Source: Actinoalloteichus fjordicus
GTDB taxonomy: Bacteria > Actinomycetota > Actinomycetes > Mycobacteriales > Pseudonocardiaceae
Direction of reading: 5' to 3'
DNA length: 64,000 nt
NCBI RefSeq assembly: GCF_001941625.1
Contig: NZ_CP016076.1
Coordinates: 124,001 to 188,000, forward strand
Shown piece after piece: positions 27,191 through 39,350 of this stretch (positions are counted from its first letter, which is position 1; each line of letters starts with the position of its first letter). The notes under the pieces are model-generated. The model searched no databases, was not told the origin of the DNA, and was given only the letters and a program-made list of their open reading frames with translations. The position numbers and the translations under genes are program-made.

Positions 27191-28384
27191 ATGTCGCACA
27201 TCGTGGTGATCGGGGGCGGCATCGTCGGCTTGGCGGTCGCTCGTGAACTCGCCCTCCGACGGGGCTGCCGGGTCACCGTCCTGGAAAAGGAACATCGGTG
27301 GGCGCACCACCAGACGGGGCACAACAGCGGCGTGGTCCACGCCGGTCTCTATTACCCGGTGGGCAGCCTCAAGGCGCGGATGTGTCGGGCGGGGAACCGA
27401 TCCATCGTCGACTACGCCCGATCCCGAGGCGTCGAGGTCAGGAGAACCGGCAAGCTCGTCGTCGCCGTCGACGAGTCCGAGCGTCCCCGGCTGCATGCCC
27501 TCGCGGAACGGGCCGTCGCCAACGGAGTGACGGCGCGACTGATCAGTGCAGGTCAGGCGCGGGAGTATGAACCAGAGGTCGACTGTGTCGCCGCGTTGCA
27601 CGTCGCCGACACCGGCGTGCTGGACTACTCCGCGCTCAGCATGGCCATGGTCCGGGAGCTGGCCGATCACGAGGTCGAGCTGCGCCTGGACAGCGCGGTG
27701 CTCGGGATTCGGGAGGTGCGAGGCCGGGTCCAGGTCGCCACCCGGCACGGCGTCGACGCCTTCGATGGGCTGGTGAACTGCGCCGGACTGCACAGCGACG
27801 TCGTGGCGAGGATGGCCGGGATCGTGCCCTCGGCCAGGATCATCCCGTTCCGGGGCGAGTTCCACGCGTTGCGCCCGGAGCGGCGACACCTGGTGCGGGG
27901 TCTGATCTACCCGGTTCCCGATCCGACGCTGCCGTTCCTCGGCGTCCACCTGACCAGAGGAGTCGACGGCTCGGTGCACGCGGGCCCGAACGCGGTGCTC
28001 GCCCTCGCCCGCGAGGGTTATCGGTGGCGGGACGTGTCCGCGCGTGATCTGGCCGAGGTGGCGTCCTTCGCAGGCAGTTGGCGCCTGGCACGACGACAGC
28101 TGCGTACCGGGGCTGCCGAGATCCTCCGATCGTTGTCGCGACGTCGTTTCGCCCGCAGTCTGGCCCGGCTGGTCCCCGCGATCGAGGTCGCGGACCTCGT
28201 CCCGGACACGGCCGGGGTACGGGCGCAGGCCGTGCTGCCGGACGGCAGGCTGGTCGACGACTTCCTCGTGCAGACGGCGCGCCGCCAGGTCCACGTACTC
28301 AACTCTCCCTCACCTGCGGCGACCAGCGCGTTGGAGATCGCCCGGCACCTCGGGGACCGCGTCGCGGAGGCCGTCGGGTCCTGA
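27191..28384 (+). CDS. lhgO: L-2-hydroxyglutarate oxidase-like FAD-dependent oxidoreductase
   Basis: This 397-residue FAD enzyme of the DAO superfamily has the dinucleotide fold Gly-Gly-Gly-Ile-Val-Gly at residues 8-13. The LhgO-specific stretch His-His-Gln-Thr-Gly-His-Asn-Ser-Gly-Val-Val-His-Ala-Gly is also present. It should oxidise L-2-hydroxyglutarate to 2-oxoglutarate, a metabolite-repair step feeding electrons to the membrane. The ATG at 27191 has a GGAGCGGGGA site just before it. Confidence 0.88.
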   Translation: MSHIVVIGGGIVGLAVARELALRRGCRVTVLEKEHRWAHHQTGHNSGVVHAGLYYPVGSLKARMCRAGNRSIVDYARSRGVEVRRTGKLVVAVDESERPRLHALAERAVANGVTARLISAGQAREYEPEVDCVAALHVADTGVLDYSALSMAMVRELADHEVELRLDSAVLGIREVRGRVQVATRHGVDAFDGLVNCAGLHSDVVARMAGIVPSARIIPFRGEFHALRPERRHLVRGLIYPVPDPTLPFLGVHLTRGVDGSVHAGPNAVLALAREGYRWRDVSARDLAEVASFAGSWRLARRQLRTGAAEILRSLSRRRFARSLARLVPAIEVADLVPDTAGVRAQAVLPDGRLVDDFLVQTARRQVHVLNSPSPAATSALEIARHLGDRVAEAVGS

Positions 28385-31370
<2,986 letters not shown>

Positions 31371-31373
31371 GAC

Positions 31374-33392
31374 GTGACCGAGCAACCCGGGCCGCCGAAG
31401 GCGACCCGTCAGCACGATCCCGCGCCCGCCGACGGCGAGGCAGGGGAGTCCGTTCCCGCCGCCGACGCCGACGTCATCGACAGCAAGGTCAGTGATCAGA
31501 CCTCGGTCCGGGTGAGCAGCCGCTCCGGTGTCCAGCCGGCGCAGGTGCTGCAACGCCTTATCCTGCCGAGGGACGAGGACCCGCTCGACGTCCGTCCGCT
31601 GTACCTCGACGAGCCGGAGAATCTGCACACGCACGTCTCCGGCAGGCACGCGGTGACGGTGCCCCCGTCGGCGAAGGTGTCCTTCGCGGCGTACTTCAAC
31701 GCGTTCCCCGCCAGTTACTGGAAGCGGTGGACGCGCGTCGACGAGGTGACGCTCCGGCTGTCGGTGAAGGGCACGGGGCGCGTCGACCTGTACCGCTCGA
31801 AGCCCAGCGGCGACATCGTCCACCTTGAAGGCCACCCGGTCCGCAGCGCCAAGGCGTGGAGCACGGTGGAGATCCGGGTCAGCCTGGCGCCGTTCGAGGA
31901 CGGCGGCTGGATCTGGTTCGACATCTTCACCGACGACTCCCCGCTTCAGATCAAGGACGCCGCCTGGACCACTGACGAGGACCTGCCTCGGCAGAAGATG
32001 GCGATCGGCATCACGACCATGCGCCCCGTCGACGCCGTGATCGCGCTGCGGGCACTCGGCGAGGACCGGGACGTCCTCGACGTCGTCGAGAAGGTCTTCG
32101 TCGCCGACCAGGGCAACGTGAAGGTCCGAGACACCGAGGGCTTCGCCGAGGCGGCCAAGCTCCTCGGCAGCAGGCTCCAGGTCATCGAGCAGGAGAACCT
32201 CGGCGGCTCTGGCGGCTTCACCCGAGGCCTCTACGAGGCGATCGAGCACACCGACGTCGATCAGGTCATGCTGATGGACGACGACATCCGCCTCGAACCG
32301 GACTCGGTGCTTCGCTCCAACGCCTTCACCAGGGCGCTGGCGCAGCCGGTGGTGGTCGGCAGCCACATGCTGAACCTCCAGGCGCGGGCACGGCTGCACA
32401 GCATGGGCGAGGTCGTCGACCTCAACACCTGCTTCTGGCGTCCCGCACCGGGCGCCGTCGTGGACCACGACTTCGGCGAGGAGTCGCTCCGCGAGACCCC
32501 GGAGCTGCACAGCCGGATCAACGCCACCTACAACGGGTGGTGGATGTGCAACTTCCCGCGCGAGGTCATCGAGCGCACCGGGTACCCGCTGCCCCTGTTC
32601 ATCAAGTGGGATGACGCGGAGTACTCGCTGCGGGCGGCCGAGCACGGCTTCCCGACGGTGAGCCTGCCCGGTTCGGCGGTCTGGCACATGCCGTGGACGG
32701 ACAAGAACGACGCCACGGACTGGACGGCCTACTTCCACACCCGCAACCGGCTGATCCTCGCCGTACTGCACAGCCCCTACGACGTGCGGCGGACTCTGCT
32801 CAAGCAGGGCCTCAAGCTGTCGCTGCGGCATCTGCTGTCGATGGAGTACTCCACCGTCGCGGTGCAGCAGAAGGCGATCGAGGACTTCCTGGCGGGGCCG
32901 GACGGCCTTGTCGAGTCGTTGCGCACGGCGTTGCCGGAGGTGCGCACGCTGCGGAGCAACTACAGCGACGCGCAGGTACTGCCTTCGTCGCGCGAGTTCC
33001 CGCCGCCGACCTTCGACATGGTCCGGGCCGAGACGATGCTGAAGCCGCCGGTGAACCCCGTGGTCATCGCGGCGCGCGCCTCGAAGGCGCTGCTGCACAA
33101 CCTTCGCGCACCGGAGACGGCGGCCAAGGAACGGCCGCAGATGAACGTGCCGTCGAGCAGCGCGCTGTGGTTCCTGCTGGGCTCGCTGGACAGCGCGACC
33201 GTGTCCAACGCGGACGGCTCCGGGGTGGCGTTCCGCCGCCGCGACCCGGAGGAGTTCCGCAGGCTGGGTGCCCAGGTGATCAACAACTACCGGCGCCTGA
33301 TGCGGGAGTGGCCTCGGCTCAAGCGTGCCTACCGGGACGCCATGCCGGAGCTGACCAGCGCCGACTCGTGGAAGCGGGTCTTCGGCGACTGA
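31374..33392 (+). CDS. glfT2: Bifunctional galactofuranosyltransferase GlfT2
   Basis: This 672-residue GT2 enzyme polymerises the galactan with alternating beta-1,5 and beta-1,6 galactofuranose links. A beta-rich N-terminal domain (about 60-200) precedes the GT-A domain. The metal-binding Asp-Asp-Asp lies at about 302-304, and the catalytic-region His-Met-Pro-Trp-Thr-Asp-Lys begins near 438. Asn-Gly-Trp-Trp-Met-Cys-Asn is conserved. The N-terminal 40 residues are acidic and variable. It is cotranscribed with glf and ends at a strong hairpin. Confidence 0.95.
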   Translation: MTEQPGPPKATRQHDPAPADGEAGESVPAADADVIDSKVSDQTSVRVSSRSGVQPAQVLQRLILPRDEDPLDVRPLYLDEPENLHTHVSGRHAVTVPPSAKVSFAAYFNAFPASYWKRWTRVDEVTLRLSVKGTGRVDLYRSKPSGDIVHLEGHPVRSAKAWSTVEIRVSLAPFEDGGWIWFDIFTDDSPLQIKDAAWTTDEDLPRQKMAIGITTMRPVDAVIALRALGEDRDVLDVVEKVFVADQGNVKVRDTEGFAEAAKLLGSRLQVIEQENLGGSGGFTRGLYEAIEHTDVDQVMLMDDDIRLEPDSVLRSNAFTRALAQPVVVGSHMLNLQARARLHSMGEVVDLNTCFWRPAPGAVVDHDFGEESLRETPELHSRINATYNGWWMCNFPREVIERTGYPLPLFIKWDDAEYSLRAAEHGFPTVSLPGSAVWHMPWTDKNDATDWTAYFHTRNRLILAVLHSPYDVRRTLLKQGLKLSLRHLLSMEYSTVAVQQKAIEDFLAGPDGLVESLRTALPEVRTLRSNYSDAQVLPSSREFPPPTFDMVRAETMLKPPVNPVVIAARASKALLHNLRAPETAAKERPQMNVPSSSALWFLLGSLDSATVSNADGSGVAFRRRDPEEFRRLGAQVINNYRRLMREWPRLKRAYRDAMPELTSADSWKRVFGD

Positions 33393-33451
33393 CGCCGACA
33401 CCGGCGGCGACGGCCACCGACGGCCGAGGAGACCGCCGCCGCACGACTAGA

Positions 33452-33490
33452 GGGCGGTCGTGACCGGAGAATTCCCGGTCACGACCGCCC
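33452..33490 (+). terminator. Hairpin terminator of the glf-glfT2 operon
   Basis: A perfect 16-bp stem (33452-33467 with 33475-33490) with a 7-base loop lies 60 bp after the glfT2 stop, and TTC follows it. Confidence 0.8.
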
Positions 33491-33570
33491 TTCGTGCACT
33501 TGGGCGGCGCCGGGGCCCGGATGTCCCCGGCGTCGACACCGCCCGGTCACCGTGCCCGGCACGGACGGGC

Positions 33571-33825
33571 CTAGTCGGTCTTGGCAGGCCTGCCGTAGGC
33601 GGCGGTTCCCCGGCCCAGCGCACTGAGATGCGCGGTCACCAGCTGAGCGAAGTTGACGATGATCTCTCCGCCGTCCTGCGTCGGCACCGCCTCGGTCGCG
33701 CCGTTCTGGACCAGCTCGACCAGCCGGGTACGCAGGGCCTGCGCGGCGTCGTCGGACACCGCGATGGTGAGTGGACCGCTGCCGTTGACGGGATGCAGGA
33801 TCAAGGCCTGCCCAGGCGTGCTCAT
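33571..33825 (-). CDS. Small conserved-type cytoplasmic protein, function unknown
   Basis: This 84-residue open frame begins at the ATG at 33825. It has an orderly composition (Ile-Leu-His-Pro-Val-Asn..., then Leu-Arg-Thr-Arg-Leu-Val-Glu-Leu-Val and Ile-Ile-Val-Asn-Phe-Ala) unlike the random frames around it. A longer open frame extends upstream but is Arg/Pro-rich and shadows glfT1. No family is recognised and no membrane segment is seen. It lies downstream of glfT1 on the same strand. Confidence 0.6.
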   Translation of the reverse strand: MSTPGQALILHPVNGSGPLTIAVSDDAAQALRTRLVELVQNGATEAVPTQDGGEIIVNFAQLVTAHLSALGRGTAAYGRPAKTD

Positions 33826-34082
33826 GGCTCCATCAGACCGGACCGGTCTGCCGGGGGCAGCAGTTTTCACCGTGGGCGCAACGGTCCGGGCGTGCGTGCC
33901 CTGCGGACGCGCCGGTCTCGACGGCGGGGGACACGCCGACCCGCGGCCATCGCGGCTCCTGACGCGTCGGCGGCGGCAGGCCTCGCGTCGATCGCCGGGC
34001 CGTCCACGCGGTCGACGACAGACGACGAGACCGCCTCGTCGCTGCGGACGAGACGGCCTCGCTGCGGTGCGGACGCCGCAGA

Positions 34083-35030
34083 TCACTTGCGGAAGAAGTG
34101 CTCCCGACGACCTTGCCGGACGAGCTTGAGCCACTGGCCGAACGCCTTGGGGTCGCGACGGACGGCCAGGAAGTACAGGCCGAAGCGGAAGACCTCCAGC
34201 AGGCCGAGCCTGCGCATTCCCGGCTGCGACAGCAGGTAGCCCCGGTTGCGGTAGGTGTAGTAGCGCTTGACCGGGTCCTCGGGGTCCTGCGCGTGGAATC
34301 GGCCGCCGAGCATCGGCTTGAACTCGGCCGAGCCGTCCGGATGCACGAAGGTCGCCCGGAGCGAGGTGCCGAACGGCAGGCCGGAGCGCACCACCCTGCG
34401 GTGGATCTCCACCTCGTCGCCGCGGAAGAACAGCCGGTAGTCGGGCACGCCGACCACGTCGAGCGCGCTCGCGCGGAACAGTGCCCCGTTGAAGAACGAG
34501 GCGATGCCGGGGAGGAATGTGGTGCCCAGCTCGCGCCTGCGTCGCTTCCAGGTCAGGCCGCGCCGCAGCGGGAACGCCAGTAGATCCGGATCGTTGATGT
34601 TGACCACGACCGGCGACACGACGGCCAGCCTGCGCTGCTCGGCCTCCGACATCAGGGTCTCCAGCGCGGTCTCGTCGCCGGGCCTGCCGTCGTCGTCGCC
34701 CAGCCACACCCACTCGGCGCCCAGTGACAGGGCGTGCAGCATGCCGAGCGCGAAGCCGCCCGCACCACCGAGATTGCGGTGCGAGACGAGGTAGGTGGTG
34801 GGCAGCGGGCAGGACTCCACGATCGCGCGCGCGGGCTGATCGGGTCCGTTGTCCACGACGATGACGTGGTCGGGGCGATGGGTCTGCGCCGCGATCACCT
34901 TGAGCGAGTCGGCGAGCAGCTCGGCGCGATGTCGGGTGACGATGACCGCGACCACTGATCCCGGCGGCAGGGTCGAGGCTTCTCCGTCGTGCTCATCGGC
35001 ACTGGCGGACGAGGGAGTGCCGTGTGTCAT
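34083..35030 (-). CDS. glfT1: Galactofuranosyltransferase GlfT1
   Basis: This 315-residue GT2 enzyme adds the first two galactofuranose units to the decaprenyl-linked GlcNAc-rhamnose primer. Motifs are Val-Ile-Val-Val-Asp-Asn-Gly, Asn-Leu-Gly-Gly-Ala-Gly-Gly-Phe, Trp-Leu-Gly-Asp-Asp-Asp-Gly and Phe-Phe-Arg-Gly-Asp-Glu-Val-Glu. The start overlaps the wzt stop by four bases (ATGA), as Rv3782 adjoins the transporter genes in mycobacteria. Confidence 0.92.
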   Translation of the reverse strand: MTHGTPSSASADEHDGEASTLPPGSVVAVIVTRHRAELLADSLKVIAAQTHRPDHVIVVDNGPDQPARAIVESCPLPTTYLVSHRNLGGAGGFALGMLHALSLGAEWVWLGDDDGRPGDETALETLMSEAEQRRLAVVSPVVVNINDPDLLAFPLRRGLTWKRRRRELGTTFLPGIASFFNGALFRASALDVVGVPDYRLFFRGDEVEIHRRVVRSGLPFGTSLRATFVHPDGSAEFKPMLGGRFHAQDPEDPVKRYYTYRNRGYLLSQPGMRRLGLLEVFRFGLYFLAVRRDPKAFGQWLKLVRQGRREHFFRK

Positions 35031-35845
35031 TCCTGCTCACCTGCACCGTTCACCGTGACCGGCGAGCTGATGCGCGCCAGAGTCTCCGGGGTCAGGCTCT
35101 CGAACGGGTCCTTGCCCTTGTAATGGGTGAGGACCTCGCGCAGCGAGCCGTGTTCGCGGATACGACCCTTGTCCATCCAGATCGCCGTGTTGCACAGTTC
35201 GACGAGGAACTCGTCGGAATGTGAGGCGAAGACGAGCATTCCGGATCGCTTGACCAGATCATTCAGTCGGTCGCGAGCCTTCTCCAGGAACGCGGCGTCG
35301 ACCGCGCCGATGCCCTCGTCCAACAGCAGGATCTCGGGGTCGATGGAGGTGACCACGCCGAGTGCCAGCCGGACCCGCATACCGGTGGAGTAGGTGCGCA
35401 GCGGCATCGCCAGATAATCGCCCAGCTCGGAGAACTCGGCGATCTCGTCGGTCCGCTTCTCCATCTGCCTGCGCGACATTCCGAGGAACAGCCCGCGAAT
35501 GATGATGTTCTCGTAGCCGGAGATCTCCGGGTCCATGCCCACGGCGAGGTCGAAGACCGGCGCGACCTTCCCGACGATCTGGGAATGGCCCCTGGTCGGC
35601 TCGTAGATGCCGGTCAGCAGCCGCAGCAGGGTGGACTTCCCTGCGCCGTTGTGACCGACCAGCGCCACGCGATCGCCGTCGCCGAGCGACAGGTTGATAT
35701 CGCGCAGTGCTTCGATCTGCGGCACCTTCGTGTCGGTGCCGATTCTGCCGCCCGCCTTGTTGAGCACGGCCTTCTTCAGAGAACGAGACTTCGCGTCGAA
35801 GATCGGGAAGTCGACCGAAGCGTTCCAGACGTCGATGCTGACCAC
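35027..35845 (-). CDS. wzt: Galactan ABC exporter, ATP-binding subunit (Wzt-like)
   Basis: This 272-residue ATPase of the polysaccharide/lipopolysaccharide exporter type has Walker A Gly-His-Asn-Gly-Ala-Gly-Lys-Ser-Thr. The degenerate signature Tyr-Ser-Thr-Gly-Met is typical of Wzt/TagH, and Walker B is Ile-Leu-Leu-Leu-Asp-Glu-Gly. It has no C-terminal carbohydrate-binding domain, as in Rv3781. With Wzm it flips the lipid-linked galactan across the membrane. Confidence 0.92.
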   Translation of the reverse strand: MVSIDVWNASVDFPIFDAKSRSLKKAVLNKAGGRIGTDTKVPQIEALRDINLSLGDGDRVALVGHNGAGKSTLLRLLTGIYEPTRGHSQIVGKVAPVFDLAVGMDPEISGYENIIIRGLFLGMSRRQMEKRTDEIAEFSELGDYLAMPLRTYSTGMRVRLALGVVTSIDPEILLLDEGIGAVDAAFLEKARDRLNDLVKRSGMLVFASHSDEFLVELCNTAIWMDKGRIREHGSLREVLTHYKGKDPFESLTPETLARISSPVTVNGAGEQE

Positions 35846-35860
35846 TTGTTACGGCCTCAC

Positions 35861-36772
35861 TCAGACCCAGTAGGACACACGGGCACGGTAGTTGCGCAGG
35901 ATGACCAGGGCAGCCCCCCAGCCGAGGACGGTGATGCCGCCGACGATGGCCCAATGGTGCCACGAGGCCCACTCGCCGAGCATCGGCTGCCGGATGATCT
36001 CCAGGAAGTGCAGGAACGGGTTCAACTGCACGACCCAGAGCTGGGCAGCCACTTCCTCGCTGCGGTCGGCGATGATGTCGTAGTTCCACACGATCGGCGT
36101 CATGAAGAACAACAGCTGCATGAGACTGCCGGTGACGGGCGGGATGTCCCGGAACCGGGTGGAGATGATGCCCACCAGGATCGCCATCCACATCGCGTTG
36201 ATCGCCAGGACGGCGAACGCGGGAACGGCCATCAGACTGTGGAAGCCGAGCGGCTTCGGGAAGATGAACATCAGGATGACGTAGACGACCAGGTTGTGGG
36301 CGAAGAACAGCATCTGTCGCCACACCAGTCGATACACGTGCACCGACAGCGGCGCCGGGAGCTGCTTGATCAGCCCCTCATTGGCGATGAAGACCGAGGC
36401 ACCCTCGTTGACGTTGCCCGCGATGAAGTTCCACACGATGAAACCGACCGTCAGATACGGCAGGTGTACCGCGAGGTCCTGATCGAACAACGTCGAATAG
36501 AGCACGCCGAGGGCGAATGCCGTGACGGCCATGCTGATCGTGATCCACAGCGGGCCGATCACCGAGCGGTTGTAACCCTGCTTGATGTCCTGCCAGCCGA
36601 GGTAGCCCCACAACGGGCGCTGCTGCCATCCTCGGCGCAGGTCGCCGAAGGCACGGCTCCAGCTTCGGTAAGAGGGCTGGGGCGGCTCGGTCGTACGCTC
36701 ACGCGTGCTGGTTGCCTGCACGGGGGAGAGAGTACCGGCGACGGTGTGTGTGGTCCGTCGCCGGTAGGTCAC
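35861..36772 (-). CDS. wzm: Galactan ABC exporter, membrane subunit (Wzm-like)
   Basis: This 303-residue ABC-2 type permease has six membrane segments after a variable cytoplasmic N-terminus. Landmark motifs are Ser-Val-Ile-Gly-Pro-Leu-Trp-Ile-Thr and Thr-Arg-Phe-Arg-Asp-Ile-Pro-Pro. It heads the minus-strand set wzm-wzt-glfT1 (15-bp and -4-bp spacings) and corresponds to Rv3783. Confidence 0.92.
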   Translation of the reverse strand: MTYRRRTTHTVAGTLSPVQATSTRERTTEPPQPSYRSWSRAFGDLRRGWQQRPLWGYLGWQDIKQGYNRSVIGPLWITISMAVTAFALGVLYSTLFDQDLAVHLPYLTVGFIVWNFIAGNVNEGASVFIANEGLIKQLPAPLSVHVYRLVWRQMLFFAHNLVVYVILMFIFPKPLGFHSLMAVPAFAVLAINAMWMAILVGIISTRFRDIPPVTGSLMQLLFFMTPIVWNYDIIADRSEEVAAQLWVVQLNPFLHFLEIIRQPMLGEWASWHHWAIVGGITVLGWGAALVILRNYRARVSYWV

Positions 36773-36842
36773 GCTCCCGTTACTCCCTCAGATCACCAGT
36801 TCGGGTGACCCTTCAGCCCTGTGTTGCGATGTTCCGCCGCAT

Positions 36843-37430
36843 TCACAGGTACTGACCCATGCCCCGCAGGGGGCTGGACTCACCCGGCTCGGTGGCTTTG
36901 GTGCCCGGCGGCAGCGCTCCGCGACGCATCTGCTCGAGTTGCGCCCTGGCCGCCATCTGCTGGGCGAACAACGCGGTCTGGATGCCGTGGAAGAGGCCCT
37001 CCAACCAGCCGACGAGCTGGGCCTGGGCGATTCGCAGCTCGGCCTCGGACGGCACCGACTCCTCCTCGAAGGGCAGGGACAGCCGCTCCAGTTCGCGGAC
37101 CAGCTCCGGTGCCAGCCCCTGCTCCAGCTCCTTGATCGAGGAGACGTGGATCTCGCGGAGCCTGCTGCGGCTCGCCTCGTCGAGCGGCGCCGCCCTGACC
37201 TCCTCCAACAGCTGTTTGATCATGGTTCCGATGCGCATCACCTTCGCGGGCTGCTCCACCAGGTCGGCGATCTGCTCCCCGTCGTGTTGACCGAGTTCGT
37301 CGGCGTCGGCCTCGACGCCCTCCTCGGTCTCCAACGGCAGGCCGTCGTCGCCGATGAGGACGACCCGGTGCCGCTCGTCGGCATCCACCTGGTCGGGGTG
37401 GCCCTGTCCGTTCTCCCTCTCGCGACTCAT
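36843..37430 (-). CDS. bpa: Bacterial proteasome activator
   Basis: This 195-residue helical protein carries the C-terminal Gly-Gln-Tyr-Leu motif that docks Bpa on the 20S proteasome. A four-helix core lies between (Ser-Ile-Lys-Glu-Leu-Glu-Gln-Gly-Leu; Leu-Val-Gly-Trp-Leu-Glu-Gly-Leu-Phe-His-Gly). It opens the proteasome gate without ATP. The acidic N-terminal 60 residues are disordered. Location beside the wzm-wzt set matches Rv3780. Start is the ATG at 37430. No proteasome genes are in the window. Confidence 0.93.
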   Translation of the reverse strand: MSRERENGQGHPDQVDADERHRVVLIGDDGLPLETEEGVEADADELGQHDGEQIADLVEQPAKVMRIGTMIKQLLEEVRAAPLDEASRSRLREIHVSSIKELEQGLAPELVRELERLSLPFEEESVPSEAELRIAQAQLVGWLEGLFHGIQTALFAQQMAARAQLEQMRRGALPPGTKATEPGESSPLRGMGQYL

Positions 37431-37791
37431 GTCCCCATCCTGGACCCGGCACATATCGGGCGTGTCAAGAGCCCGACCGGAGTCGCCTCGCCGCGCCGCC
37501 TGCGGCCGTGTCGACGTGTCGTCGGTCTCACCACCCGCGTCCTCGTGCTCCCGCGCACCGTCTACCGGCCCGGATGCTCCCTGTCGTCTGCCTGCGGCGG
37601 TGCTCGCAGCGGGCCTGCTCCTGCCGGGCGGCTCGCTCGGGCGGCCGGGGCGGCGGATCACGTCCGAGCCGGGCCGCTCGAATCGGCGCGGGCCGGGAGC
37701 GTGGGCGCCCGCTCGCGGCGTGTACTTTCCGCGGGTCCACCGGTCCTGACCCGCGCAGAAGCCGTCGGCAGCGGCTCCGTACGGTGTTCGT

Positions 37792-38991
37792 ATGGCGTTC
37801 GACGTCGCACGAGTGCGCGGACTGTTCCCCGCGCTGGGCGATGGCTGGGTGCATCTCGACTCGCCTGCGGGCATGCAGGTGCCGGAGCAGGTCGCCACCG
37901 CCGTCGCCACCGCACTGCGCGCTCCCGTCTCCGGTCCCGGCGGACTGTTTCCTGCGTCACAACGCTCGGCGGCGATCGTGGAGGCGGCACGTCGCTCGAT
38001 CGCCGACCTGGTGGGGGCCAACCCGGCCGGGGTCGTCCTGGGGCCGAGCGCGGCGGTGCTGCTCCAACGGCTCGCCGAGGTCGTGTCGGAGAACTGGGTG
38101 CTGGGCGACGAGGTCATCGTCTCTCGGCTCGACCACCCGGCGAACGTCGCGCCGTGGCGGCGGGCCGCTCAGCGCAGCGGGGCGGCCGTCCGGTGGGCGG
38201 AGGTCGACATCGAGACATGCGAGCTGCCGGAGTGGCAGTACCGCGAGCTGATCGGGGAGCGGACCCAGGTGGTGGCCGTGACCGCGGCCTCCGGCGCGGT
38301 CGGCACCAGGCCGGACATCCGTCAGATCGCCGAGTTCGCCTCGGCCGCCGACGCGCTCGTGGTGGTGGACGCCTCCTTCGCCGCACCGTTCCTGCCGCTG
38401 GACATCACCGCGATGGGCGCCGACGTGGTCGCCGTGTCGGCGACATCCTGGGGCGGCCCGCCGGTCGGGGCACTGGTGTTCCGAGATCCGGCCCTGCTGG
38501 ACCGGTGGTCCTCGGTCTCCCTCGACCCGGCCGCCCGAGGCCAGGAGCGCCTGGAGCTGGGGCCCCATGCCTATCCGCTGTTGGCGGGACTGGTGGGCTC
38601 CGTCGACTATCTGGCGGCCCTCGACGACACGGCGAAGGGGCCGAGACGCGAGCGGCTGTTGACCTCGCTCGGTTCGGTGAAGGCATACCAGGCCGGGCTG
38701 TTGGCGAGCCTGACGACCGGGTTACGCGCCCTGCCGAGGGTGATGGTGATCGGCGATGCCATGCGACGCGTGCCCACGATGGCGTTCACCGTGAACGGGA
38801 TCAAGGCCCGTGACGTCGTCGACCACCTGCTGCGCTGCGGGGTGTGCGCCTTCTCCGATCCAGGGACGCACGACGTCTTCGCGGTGTTGGGCGTCGGCGA
38901 GGTCGGCGGCGCGGTGCGGGTCGGACTCGCCCACTACACGACGGCCGTCGAGGTGGAGCGGTTACTCAGGGCGGTCGACGAACTCGCCTGA
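37792..38991 (+). CDS. Fold-type I aminotransferase/cysteine desulfurase-like protein lacking the PLP lysine (Rv3778c-like)
   Basis: This 399-residue protein aligns over its length with the cysteine-desulfurase-like branch of class V aminotransferases. Examples are Leu-Asp-Ser-Pro-Ala-Gly near the N-terminus, Val-Ser-Arg-Leu-Asp-His-Pro-Ala-Asn-Val, and Val-Val-Val-Asp-Ala-Ser-Phe-Ala-Ala-Pro. Where desulfurases have His-Lys-x-x-Gly-Pro, this protein has Thr-Ser-Trp-Gly-Gly-Pro (residues 218-223), so the Schiff-base lysine is missing. The Asp that contacts the PLP ring nitrogen is present. As I recall, Rv3778c lacks the lysine too. Function is unknown; desulfurase activity is unlikely. Confidence 0.82.
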   Translation: MAFDVARVRGLFPALGDGWVHLDSPAGMQVPEQVATAVATALRAPVSGPGGLFPASQRSAAIVEAARRSIADLVGANPAGVVLGPSAAVLLQRLAEVVSENWVLGDEVIVSRLDHPANVAPWRRAAQRSGAAVRWAEVDIETCELPEWQYRELIGERTQVVAVTAASGAVGTRPDIRQIAEFASAADALVVVDASFAAPFLPLDITAMGADVVAVSATSWGGPPVGALVFRDPALLDRWSSVSLDPAARGQERLELGPHAYPLLAGLVGSVDYLAALDDTAKGPRRERLLTSLGSVKAYQAGLLASLTTGLRALPRVMVIGDAMRRVPTMAFTVNGIKARDVVDHLLRCGVCAFSDPGTHDVFAVLGVGEVGGAVRVGLAHYTTAVEVERLLRAVDELA

Positions 38992-39350
38992 GGTGCAGTC
39001 TGCCTCGCCTCGGCGTCCGCTCCCTCGCATTGCGGCGTCGCCTCGGCCGTGTCGGCCCGCAGGCCCCGCCTGCTGGATCTCGTGACCTGCACCGGCCGCC
39101 GCGCTCACCGGCCCGACCGTGCCGCCTGATCGCTGTCGTTGATCCTTTCGTGGCGTTGCCATAGTGGGATCCGGTTTCGCTGGGTGTGCCTCGGTGCGCA
39201 TAAGCCTGCCTGCGTTGATGCTTCTGGGCGCATCCCCGATCAGATGATGGTCGTCGCGCCTGATGGTGCGATTGAATGGCGTGGTCAGGCCTGCGGCGTC
39301 GACCACGGGCATCGAGGGGCAGTGGCGTGCGACACGGGGGCAGGTGATCG
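38992..39350. other. Intergenic region, no gene seen
   Basis: No coding frame with family resemblance is present. The end near 39300-39350 should contain the promoter and ribosome site of the methyltransferase gene (weak GGGGGCAGG). Confidence 0.45.
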
